Shown here in pieces: positions 1 through 8,410 of a stretch of DNA of 22,581 bases. Within the stretch, counting starts at the first letter, position 1; every line of letters starts with the position of its first letter. Made by a program: the position numbers and the translations under genes. The notes below the pieces were generated by a model, which had not been told where the DNA came from, did no database searches, and saw only the letters and a program-made list of their open reading frames with translations. The stretch is from Butyriboletus loyo (Eukaryota > Basidiomycota > Agaricomycetes > Boletales > Boletaceae), in NCBI GenBank assembly GCA_038093515.1, contig JBBPSI010000332.1:1-22581 (forward strand). Reading direction: 5' to 3'.

Positions 1-564
1 TTGGACTTAGCCGCAAGTCACAAAGAAGCCTCGGAAGCACATGACAAGGCATGGCGCCTTATGAAAGAGCGGATAACGACAAAGTTTAAACCCTGGAAGG
101 TTGGAGATAAAGTATGGCTAGAAGGCCACAACCTCAGGCTCAAGTACCAGTCGCGGAAACTCGTGCGGAAATGGGAAGGCCCCTTTGAGGTGGCACAAAT
201 TATTTCTCCCATCGCATTCCGACTATGACTCCCACCCACCTGGAAGATCCACGATGTCTTCCATGCCTCCCTCCTGTCATCCTACAGAGAGACCCCAGAG
301 CATGGCCCCAACTACACAAACCTGCCCCCAGACACCATAGAAGGCAAAGAGGAGTACGAAGTTGAAAAGATCCTCATGCACTGAGACACCAGAAATCAGA
401 GACAGTACTTAGTCTCCTGGAAAGGCTACTCTGCTGCTGAAAATACCTGGGAACCACAAGGGAATTTAGAAAATTCCATGCTGTTGCTATGGGCATACAG
501 AGCCCACCACCCAAAAGACTTCCCGGTCTCCACCTGCTCCCTCATTATTGCCGCTGCCATCTAG
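1..564 (+). pseudogene. 3' end of Ty3/gypsy retrotransposon pol: integrase C-terminus plus chromodomain, two in-frame stops
   Basis: Frame 1 is readable from the window edge to a TAG at 562-564. The first part matches the end of a Ty3/gypsy integrase: a basic WKVGDKVWLEGHNL stretch, then KWEGPFEV, then [13 protein letters not shown] chromodomain follows (about 355-500) with YEVEKIL, YLVSWKGY and NTWEP, the hallmarks of the chromovirus branch. In known chromoviruses this domain guides integration to particular chromatin. Two in-frame TGA codons (226-228 and 382-384) break the frame, so this copy cannot make a normal polyprotein; no frameshift is seen otherwise. The 5' part of the element lies outside the window. 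The polypurine tract and LTR immediately downstream fix the orientation and show that this is the 3' end of the element. Confidence 0.88.
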
Positions 565-597
565 TGTTTTGGATTGAACCAGGAGTTTCAATCTTGT

Positions 598-608
598 ACG
601 GGGGGTAA
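598..608 (+). other. Polypurine tract before the 3' LTR
   Basis: A G-rich run (ACGGGGGGTAA) lies directly before the TGTTAC that opens the proposed LTR, 33 bases after the final pol stop. This is where a Ty3/gypsy element places its plus-strand primer. The call rests on position and composition. Confidence 0.6.
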
Positions 609-864
609 TGTTACAGTTTTACCCCTAAGCATACCCCGCCACTTGTTTTCCCACGCTCACACATTCCCGCTGCCCCCGCTGTCTTGTGATGCTGCCCATC
701 GCCCGCTCCCTAGTTGCCTAGTGGACGTTATCCACTTCCCCAGTCCTTCCGCAAGTCTCAGTGCCGCTACACTGAGATAGCCCCTATGTCGTTGCCCTGT
801 CGGGCCAGACTCACAGCTGAGCTGTCGCATCCTCTCATTCTTTATCCAATGACATTTGGTTCAT

Positions 865-1220
865 CACGTGACTAGCACATGACTAGATTAGACGTTTGTG
901 TGAGACCTGTATTCAAGGGCTCTGCCGTTCATGTCCCCTTTGCCCTGTGGGCCCCACCTTGTGGACATCATCACTTCGCCTTCAGCTCTTCTCATTTGCT
1001 GACGATGTCGCCACCTTACTCGGAGCTTCGCTCCCTCGTTACCAGCACTTTGTGTTATAATTGTACCTCTTATAACTATCTTTTGCGTTTGGACTTCGTC
1101 ATATTTCTCTTTCAAAGGTCACGTGACTTAGCGCACGTGATCATGGGATTATACATGTGACCACAGGCTGACTAAGCATATGACGTCATGGTCCAGACTG
1201 GCCCAGACTCTATGACGTCA
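865..1220 (+). promoter_or_regulatory. Cluster of E-box and CRE palindromes in LTR U3
   Basis: CACGTG occurs at 865-870, inside the 10-bp palindrome GTCACGTGAC at 1118-1127, and at 1134-1139. The CRE consensus TGACGTCA occurs at 1181-1188 and again at 1213-1220, 32 bp apart. In fungi CACGTG is bound by bHLH factors and TGACGTCA by ATF/CREB-type bZIP factors. All five sites lie within 510 bp upstream of the LTR TATA box. The sites are seen directly; binding is inferred. Confidence 0.6.
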
Positions 1221-1370
1221 CGCCTCATGTATTTAATCTCCGTTTGCTTCTCTTCTTTTTGATTGCCATCGACTTCTATTTCCCATCATCGTCGACTTGT
1301 GACTTCTTCATATATACATGTATAGTAACTAGTCTCATGCACTGCATGGTCTGTGCGCATTCCCTTGTAA

Positions 1371-1379
1371 TATAAAAGG
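1371..1379 (+). promoter_or_regulatory. LTR TATA box
   Basis: TATAAAAGG is a textbook TATA box placed about 170 bp before the proposed LTR end, where the retrotransposon promoter should direct transcription into R/U5. Confidence 0.6.
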
Positions 1380-1771
1380 GCTTGTGGTTGGGGCTAGGAT
1401 TCCCTAGCTTTAACCACTTGTCTTATTCGCTGGCAACAGTTGAGAGATTAAGGTCTGAGCTATCCTCATTACCATCACCAGTACTTGTGTAGTACTGCAA
1501 CAGTTGCGGAACCCCATGTGCCACTTGATAACTCTGTTGTCTCGTAACAGCATCTACCAAGTGCCTAGCAATCTAGCTTATACCCCATCTGCCAATAGAG
1601 CCGATAAGAGCCTGCTCGATCTCGTCTGGTCACCACCACACAACATCTCGCCAACACTTGCTCTGCAGAAGCCTGATAGCATCATCTACGCGAGTCAGCA
1701 TCTTCCTGATTAGGCTCGAGCCCCTATTCAAGTGCTCGCTGCTAGTTGTTTCACACTCCAGCATAACAGTT

Positions 1772-2131
1772 GCCCAAGTCCATGTTGTTTTTGATTTCCG
1801 TGAGACAAAGAAACAACCCCTTCCTGCATCTCTGAGGGAACATTTACTCTATGTTGAATTTTTTGAGGTATTTGGTGGTCCTGATGATGTGACAAAGATA
1901 TATAGTTTACAATGCAAAGTGTGTCCTGGGCCCAATGGTCATCCCTGCCGTGATGGGGCAGTGATCCCTATCACAGCCATGATGCACACTGTGGAACTGA
2001 TCCCAATTTATGGTCATCAACACGATCATCAGGTCACAGCAAATATTTCCTTAGAGAAGTATGGCGACTTTTACCTTAATAATCACTCTGACAAAGAATG
2101 GTATCATACAATCTCGCAAGAATATTTGTAG
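1772..2131 (+). pseudogene. C-terminal remnant of a large fungal transposon protein (Plavaka/KDZ-like)
   Basis: An open frame from about 1772 to the stop at 2129-2131 encodes about 119 residues resembling the extreme C-terminus of big basidiomycete transposon proteins: AQVHVVFDF, a LLYVEFFEVF core, then HTVELIPIYG, and finally FYLNNHSDKEWYH. From memory, this LIPxYG...SLExYxxFYLNNxxDKE pattern ends proteins annotated as Plavaka or KDZ-type transposases in Agaricomycetes. The catalytic part is missing. The frame stays open upstream to 1658, but that stretch shows no family similarity. It lies just beyond the LTR and may mark older debris into which the retroelement inserted. Exact family assignment is uncertain. 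Confidence 0.55.
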
Positions 2132-2598
2132 AATTGTTATCATACATCTTTTGGGCTCGTAACGAAGCTGATTGTGACAATCATATCTCGATAATCAACA
2201 ATCTTCAGTTGGATGCTATCTAAACCGCCAGCCGACCCAGCCGCCATCTCCACCAATCATATGCTTTTCCGCTTGGAACGTAAGACGCATAAGCTCGCTA
2301 CTTTCAACCGACCGACTGTTTCATTTCAGGCATTTTGCAGATGATCGAACTTTTCATGCTCCTCAGCCGAGCTTATGTAAACAACTAGTTGGCCCGGCTA
2401 GTGTTTGAGACCCGCTAATCGCTTGTTTTCTGGAACCCTAATTTCTACGTGTACATAAAACAGCTCCACTACATTGACATGTAAACTCAGCAACGCGTGC
2501 CAAACGAAATTCATTACAGCACACTGATCCGATATAGAGCCGAGTAAAGCTGTTATAATGCCAGCAGCTGCTGAACACGTTCCTATTCCCAGCTTGCG
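2132..2598. other. Intergenic region upstream of the secreted-protein gene
   Basis: This stretch of 467 bp has no supported coding sequence. It should hold the promoter of the gene starting at 2599. I see no convincing TATA box or other clear element near the start codon. A minus-strand frame over 2398-2682 overlaps the real exon 1 and is not supported. Confidence 0.5.
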
Positions 2599-4575
2599 AT
2601 GCTGCGAGCAACTCTTTTCGGTCTTATCGCAGCAGTTCTCACACCCACACTCGCCGTTCAGGTGCCATTGAGCCCTGGTCACCTAAGCATTCTTGCTGAT
2701 GAGGATATTCTGAGGAAATGGAGTCTCAACGAACTCCCAAACCCGAACGCTACTGACCACCTCGTGTTCGAGACGGTCCATTCGCTGCTTCAACACTGGC
2801 CTAACACGCGTATGAGAAATGGTAAGCCGAGTCTGCTCGCTTGCTTGGCGTTTCCTCGAACACATTTCCTTCTAGGTCATAATATTGTACCGGGAAGCAT
2901 CCCGACAGGAACACTCCTCTACCATACGACGCTCCGCAACGAGTTGCCACCGGGCCCTGAATGGGTTGCTACAGATCCTGAACATTCGTATATCTTCTGC
3001 AGGGATGTGCTCAATCATTTCCAACAAGGATGTTGGCATCTCATGCTCGCGACTACTCGGCCTCTCAAAGTCGTATATTTCGATGGCAACAGTGCTGCCA
3101 AGCTTCCCTACGGTTCATTGGATACACAAGACCTGATTACATGGGGTATAACTGGTGATGGTGATGTGTATGATGAAAGGCAGCGGATTCAAGACCTTTG
3201 TAACTGGGGGAAGAATTTCAATGTGGATGGTTTTGTGAGGTGATTCTTCACTTTCTCGGGTGTCTTCGTGCACTGAATACATTTTAGGATGGAAATGGAT
3301 TTGTGAGCAATCATTTTTCACCTGACTCAGGCTCTCCTTGATTTTCGAGTGCTTTAGTGAGGTCATGCTTTGTGACTTTACCTCTGGCGTCCAGGTGGTT
3401 TCTTTCGCGAATGTAGCAAAACGAAACGCTTTGCCACCACAGATGGGTGAGCTTTTGTCCGCTGGATCTTTTTCCTGAGAAATATTGAAGTGGCTTCGTG
3501 CAGCAGCATCCGTTTCGTTTGAGGTCATGAACGCCGGTTCTTGGCACAATCACTTCCCTGGAGAGACGCGTGTTCAGTTGGACCTAGCCGGATTGGTCTC
3601 CTTCTATGACACCCAACTTGCGCCTTCATTGGTTGGCATTCGAGCCGGCCAAGAGAGGTGGGATCATCGAGTACAAAATATAACCAGCGATGATCTATTG
3701 GCCGCCAAGTCAAGGCTGGAGGCAGCTTTGGTCAGACCAAAGGGTCTGTCGAGCGGAATTGACTGGAGAACACTCGTCCAGGTCATAGTTGACCGATACG
3801 CACAACGGCTCGAACTGACACGCTACCTCCTGAACTCGCCGACCACAGACTCGGACGAAATTCTCGATCTCGCCAGCAAAACTCAGACTCAGCTCAGAAT
3901 CATGTTGGCTCCTTACCTCCTTCTCTCAGCCACGCCGACCGATCCATCAGACAAGGCTGATCTGGACTGGACAATTCCCATATTCAAACTTTGCTCCACG
4001 ACACATACGTACTCCATGGAATCCGAGTTGAACTCTATGACGGATTCAGAGAAATTGCTTCTTCAAGCTGTACGAGGGACGGGTCGAGAGATTTGCCGTG
4101 TGGTGACGAAGATGTGGGCCGCTGGGGTCCATGCGGGGATCGATCCATTGTTAAACACAAAGGAATCCCTGGATATTGCCGAAATAATTGGTGCTTGGAC
4201 TACTTGGGCAGAGGACCTGAACCGTTTGATGGGATGGCTCGACTGGAACATATGGGTGAAGTGTAATCCTGGGTGTGGTCCTGAGGTGCGTCTGTTGCGC
4301 GGTCATGTGGACATCGTGTTTTCATATCATGACTGATGGACGGTCGATAGGAAATGTGTTACTTGCCTACTTGGCCTGCCGGTTTTCCTCCGTGGACGGA
4401 GAAGGCGCCACCTTCCCTGCCACATCCTGAGAGACTTACCAGTTTCAACTTCCGGGCCATGGTCGCGGAAAACTTCGCAGAGGAGATGTGGAATACTATC
4501 AAGCCTGACCCGGACGAGTGGATACGCCCGCAACCCAAATGTATCAGAAGGGTTGGTCCCTACAACCTTTATTAG
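2599..4575 (+). CDS. Predicted secreted protein of unknown function, six exons, 565 aa
   Basis: Exons: 2599-2821, 2876-3239, 3288-3302 (15 nt), 3358-3446, 3504-4285 and 4351-4575. The joined exons close in frame at 1698 nt, and every intron is GT-AG (48-65 bp). The acceptor of exon 5 could also be 3 nt later. The start begins a clear signal peptide, MLRATLFGLIAAVLTPTLA. Notable blocks are NGHNIVPGSIPTGTLLYH, then EWVATDPEHSY, then RMEMDFEVMLCDF (built across the micro-exon), then SWHNHFPGETRVQLDLAGL, then WVKCNPGCGPEEMCYLPTW, and IRPQPKCIRR near the end. I recall similar uncharacterised proteins in many Agaricomycetes, often with these same blocks, but no known function, and I see no recognised catalytic motif. 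Conserved cysteines and the signal peptide suggest secretion or a vacuolar location. The last exon overlaps the left edge of the tandem duplication and is partly copied at 7852-7992. Confidence 0.85.
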
Positions 4576-5250
4576 GATCATTAATAGAAAGATACCGTGT
4601 AAAACGTTACCCACAGAATCAATTGCCTGATAATCCGTGCGGTTCACTTAGAGGCCGACTGTTTTGGCCAAAAAGTTTGCCACCTTCAATTTTTTTAAAC
4701 CCCCTTTGAGGAAATGTTCCCTTTGACCCATCAATATATCATCACATCAGCAAAAGTGGCAAAACCTAGCTCAGAGACCTAGCAAACCTTGTAGAAACCT
4801 GGTGATTCTAGCAAGGCCTAGCTAGTCCTTGCAAGGTCATCCATGGCATTGAACAGGCTTGTGGCTTTGCTAACTACCACGAGAATACTGCTTTTTAGTA
4901 GCCCCGATATATTGTAGATAATGTCCCTGAGATATCAGGGTGATGTCGAACAAACAAAGAGTGGTGTTAATACCGTGCAGATATCACGGTCGTCTTGACA
5001 TGTAGAGGCTGCCGCATTGCAGCTGATTGAGCACAACATCCACGCCACGCTGTTGTGACAGACATGACGTGGATAGATAGCTGAAGCGCTGATGAGCGGG
5101 CACACTGTTCCAGAAAAGGCTAGTGTCAAGCTTCCGTAAAGGTTTCGCGGCGCACACAATGCGATTTAGTATGGTACCTACACTGAATTGCACTACATTT
5201 ACGACAGACACCAATGCTGCAGTAAGACATCCACTCTTCTTCCTTCCATC
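4576..5250. other. Spacer between secreted-protein gene and MFS copy A, with small hairpins
   Basis: No gene is seen in these 675 bp. The region should hold the terminator of the upstream gene and the promoter of MFS copy A. Three small perfect stems are visible: GCAAGG/CCTTGC (4811-4832, 10-nt loop), CCCTGA/TCAGGG around GATA (4925-4940) and ACCGTG/CACGGT (4972-4990). A cluster of CTAGC and CTAGG strings lies at 4765-4825. Parts of the spacer (4636-4815 and 4999-5210) align by eye with unit 2, while about 4815-4998 has no counterpart there. Confidence 0.55.
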
Positions 5251-7465
5251 ATGAGTCCTATCCTCAGTGATCAGGAGACTGAACAGCAGTCCCATAGCCA
5301 GCTTCACCCTCACACACAACTTGCCAACGAGGAACCAGACAGACAGGCCAGACGACCATGGTTCAAGAGGCCAAGCATCGCATGGTAGGATATGTCATGT
5401 CCGTTGAACCATCATTTTATGTTGTAACAGGATCTTGTGCGTGAAAACACTCAGTGCTCTCTCTCACTCCATTGCGGCTGGGCCGCGTCTTGAAATATTC
5501 ACTGAGATCATTTGCCGAGAATATTACCATGGTCGTATACCGTCGAGTCTACAGGTTTGTTTCTCACCCAAACGTATCTGACTGTTCATGGCATTGACGT
5601 ACACAAGACAACTGAGTATCATCCCAACTCTCTTGGAACGTGTACTGGCGATCCACAAGTGCAGGCAGAGGTCGCAAGGGTTGGTACAAGTATGTTCTTT
5701 GCCGTTCATAGCCGTGCCGTCTGAACTGACTGCGAAATCTCTAGTCCTTGCAATCATCGCCGGTGGCTTGTCATTCTTTACGATTGGCTGGTGGGGAGGG
5801 GTGGGTTCTCACTTTGTTCTGTCGCCTCTCATATGGATCATTCACGGTAGTTTATGGATCGCTATGGCCGAACACGTGTCTTGAGCATGGGGGCGTTTGC
5901 GTCGATTCTCGGCGACTTCATCACGATGTTGCTCTTCTTCTTCCCCCGCAAGTTCCCCGGGGGATACTGGCTTCCAACCATCATCAATGCCATCGTGGAT
6001 GGTGTTTTGGCATGTAAGTTTTGAGTGCCTTCCATCGCTTTACGAAACCATGGTCTCCCTTCAGTTCCTGCGTCCATGATGGTGGCAGAAACAGCGTACG
6101 TGCGCGATGTCTCTGAACCTCACAACCTGTACGTACCCCGTCCTATTTCATGCCATAAATCAGAAGCTCACAACCTTAACAGCTCTCGAAAACTTTCCCT
6201 TTTAGGCGGCATCTTCTACGCAGGAGGGACTATTGGTCCAATTTTCGGCGGTTTCCTTAACGAGCGAACTGGCAGTGTCATAACTGCGCTTTACGCTACG
6301 ACCATCCTGCACCTCACATATGCTTCTATCGTCTGGTTCGCATTGCCAGAGTCCATCAGTGAGGCTTCGATGATTCATGCACGCAATCAATTTGCACACG
6401 AGCTAGCATCAGCAGCTGACGCCGACGTTGGTCCATTCCGACGCCGGCTTATGGTGTTTACCAAGGCGTTCTGGGATTCGTCCCCGCTTCATGTGCTGAC
6501 ACCAAAGCGTTTGCCGAACTCTCGATGGAAAGGGGACTGGAATTTGACCTTGCTGGCTCTCTCTGGGGGGTTCATTACCGTCGTCATGGTAAGGTTAGCT
6601 CGGTATCCTGCAAAGGGTCGTGGTTTACGTAGACCAATAGGGCTCTTTGGGAGATGTGTTTCAGTATACCTTGTATACATTTAAATGGTCGTCATTGCAA
6701 GTATGACACAGTTCCTCGTTTCCCCCGCATGGCTGACTTTTTGGGCAGCTTGGCTACTTCATTAGTGCATCCGGGTTCTCGGCCGCTGTTTTCCTCATGG
6801 CAATTCTCCCTGGTAAGACACCTTGTACGGACCACTTTTTGACAGAGACTCAAGCACTCATCAGCCATAGTCGGTGTACTGAAGTCGACACTAGGCAAAC
6901 CGCAGCACATCGAGGACGCAAGGCGAGACATGGTGTTTGACCTGCACGTTCTCCGAGTGTCCAGTTTGATCATTGCTGGTGGTTATGCTCTGATGGCTTT
7001 TGCTCCCACTGGGCTCCTCTTTACTCTGTGTTACATGATAACCACCTTTGGGCAGGGTTTCATCCCTGCTGCCCAGAGTTTGGCAATAATTCTCTATGCC
7101 AGCGAATCGGGTCAACACAATGCCGGACGTCTCCTCAGTGCATTAGAAATGGCGTATGGTTTAGGGTGGGTTCTCAAGTTTTCGCGTCCGTAATAGATTC
7201 TCATCATATCGATGCCATGTACAGTGGCCGTCTCGTCGGTCCGGTACTTTTTGGGACCATCTTTTCGAACACTGTGTCGTTCTTTCCGACTGCCATCTTC
7301 TGGACAGCCGTCGGATGTGCATTGATGACGTTTGTCCTTTTGGCATTTATCCGTCTGCCGAACTCGTTGACTGCATGGGATGGAGAACAACAGGACAGCC
7401 TCGTTCTCCGTGGTGACGTGGGTGATACCGATTCTGAGCTGGAACCTCTTTTGGAGCATGAGTAG
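5251..7465 (+). CDS. MFS transporter, DHA1-type drug/H+ antiporter-like, copy A (562 aa)
   Basis: Eleven exons: 5251-5384, 5431-5554, 5608-5683, 5745-5800, 5851-6013, 6065-6128, 6183-6588, 6641-6700, 6749-6812, 6865-7165 and 7225-7465. They sum to 1689 nt with all phases closing; introns are GT-AG, 46-61 bp. The protein has a polar N-terminus, a first membrane segment (about 46-65), and MFS motif A, GWWGGFMDRYGRTRVL, in the TM2-TM3 loop (about 126-141). Antiporter motif C, GGTIGPIFGG (220-229), marks TM5 and is characteristic of drug:H+ antiporters. The second half has further hydrophobic segments, including GYFISASGFSAAVFLMAILP. The acidic tail contains ELEPLL, which matches a [DE]xxxL[LI] sorting signal. 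The expected role is proton-coupled efflux of a small molecule at the plasma or vacuolar membrane; the substrate is unknown. The 45-residue N-terminus before TM1 supports the chosen start. Confidence 0.92.
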
Positions 7466-7851
7466 CATGTAGATAGTGTTGATCTATCTGTAGGTGTACA
7501 AGGATAGAATATGCTTACAGTAACACGCGGATAAATCTAATGAGCAAGCCCCTTTGGCTCCTGGGAGCTCGGTGATATTATGTTGGCAGTGGTTAAGACA
7601 GATCGAGGATGGTAGATGACAAACACCATGATCCTGAGATAAACCACGCTCCGTCTTTGAGGACACAAATCATGATACACGTCGGCGCCTGCGGAATGTG
7701 TGGAGTCGTCAACATGCTGACTCGGAAGGCGGTTAGTGGTACATGATGCATGAGGGACAGAGCACGAGAATGAAGGTGGGGAATGAATCTACCCATGGGC
7801 CCTGGTATTTAATAGTTGTTAGAAGTTCTTCCCTGTAACACGAACACTAGG
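7466..7851. other. Intergenic region ending at the duplication junction
   Basis: No gene is seen. About 7466-7770 aligns by eye with 11562-11850 downstream of copy B, so this is the shared 3' flank of the MFS gene and should contain its polyadenylation signals. The duplication junction lies at about 7850/7851. Confidence 0.6.
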
Positions 7852-7992
7852 AACTTCCGGGCCATGGTCTCGGAAAACTTCGCAGAGGAGATTTGGAATA
7901 CTATCAAGCCTGACCCGGACGAGTGGATACGCCCGCAACCCAAATGTATCAGAAGGGTTGATCCCTACGACCTTCATTGGGGTCATTGGTAA
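7852..7992 (+). pseudogene. Duplicated 3' end fragment of the secreted-protein gene
   Basis: This is a near copy of the last exon from 4447 onward, still in frame: FRAMVSENFAEEIWNTIKPD is seen here against FRAMVAENFAEEMWNTIKPD in the intact gene, and both share the IRPQPKCIRR block. The original TAG position is TGG here, so the frame runs a few codons further to a TAA at 7990-7992. The other five exons and the signal peptide are absent, so it cannot encode the protein. It is a passenger of the tandem duplication. Confidence 0.88.
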
Positions 7993-8024
7993 AAAGATAC
8001 GAAACGTCGCCCGCGGAATCGACG

Positions 8025-8245
8025 TCTGGCGTTTCTGTAGATGTGACTAGTTTATTCGTCATCTTTCGGTCTGATTCGAGTAATTATAACCTGGGACTTC
8101 AGAGTAGGCTGATTTCGTGATGTGCCTTGAGTTTTCAAAAAAAGTTGTGAGACTGAAACACAGTTGAAAACTGTGGCATCGACTTGAAATCTAGCTTTGA
8201 CCCGCATTTTCGGCACGCATGTTGGAGATTGACATTACCTATCCG
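8025..8245. other. Unit-2-specific segment with a perfect hairpin
   Basis: Sequence on either side matches unit 1 (4610-4660), but this block of about 215 bp has no counterpart there. It contains a perfect 7-bp stem CACAGTT/AACTGTG with a 3-nt loop (8159-8175). No open frame of note is present, and no terminal inverted repeats or target-site duplication could be recognised by eye. Confidence 0.45.
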
Positions 8246-8410
8246 CATGGCGTGTGGTTCACTTAGAGGCCGACTGTTTCATCCAAAAGCTTTGCCACCT
8301 TTGAGGAAATGTAGCAAACCTCGGAGGAACCCGGCGGTTCTAGCACGACGTTGGTATTCGTAAGTCCACATGTAGATTCGAGACGAAATACTGAGATGAA
8401 ACGTTCATCC

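Larger units (their letters stand above)
609..1549 (+). repeat. 3' long terminal repeat of the Ty3/gypsy element
   Basis: The segment starts with TGTTAC right after the polypurine tract and ends with GTAACA at 1544-1549, giving a perfect 6-bp terminal inverted repeat and a length of 941 bp. A TATA box (TATAAAAGG, 1371-1379) near the 3' side divides a long U3 from a short R/U5, as expected. U3 holds CACGTG and TGACGTCA palindromes. The partner 5' LTR is outside the window, so the ends are inferred from one copy. An alternative end at AACA (1499-1502) gives only a 4-bp inverted repeat and is less likely. If 1549 is right, GCATC at 1550-1554 would be one half of a 5-bp target-site duplication. 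Confidence 0.65.
4447..7850 (+). repeat. Tandem segmental duplication, unit 1
   Basis: Unit 1 starts inside the last exon of the secreted-protein gene (AACTTCCGGGCC at 4447) and ends at 7850, where the same sequence starts again at 7852. It carries the 3' end of that gene, a spacer, a full MFS transporter gene and its downstream region. The spacing between copies is about 3405 bp at the left edge but 4090 bp within the MFS gene, because unit 2 has extra sequence in its spacer. The unit ends with TTCTTCCCTGTAACACGAAC just before the junction, and nearly the same string recurs at 12382-12401, marking the end of unit 2. Confidence 0.88.

Noticed and set aside
5588..7193. Many overlapping short frames inside the MFS genes suggesting frameshifts or small genes
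   Set aside because: They are explained fully by ten short introns; the spliced model closes in frame in both copies with conserved motifs.
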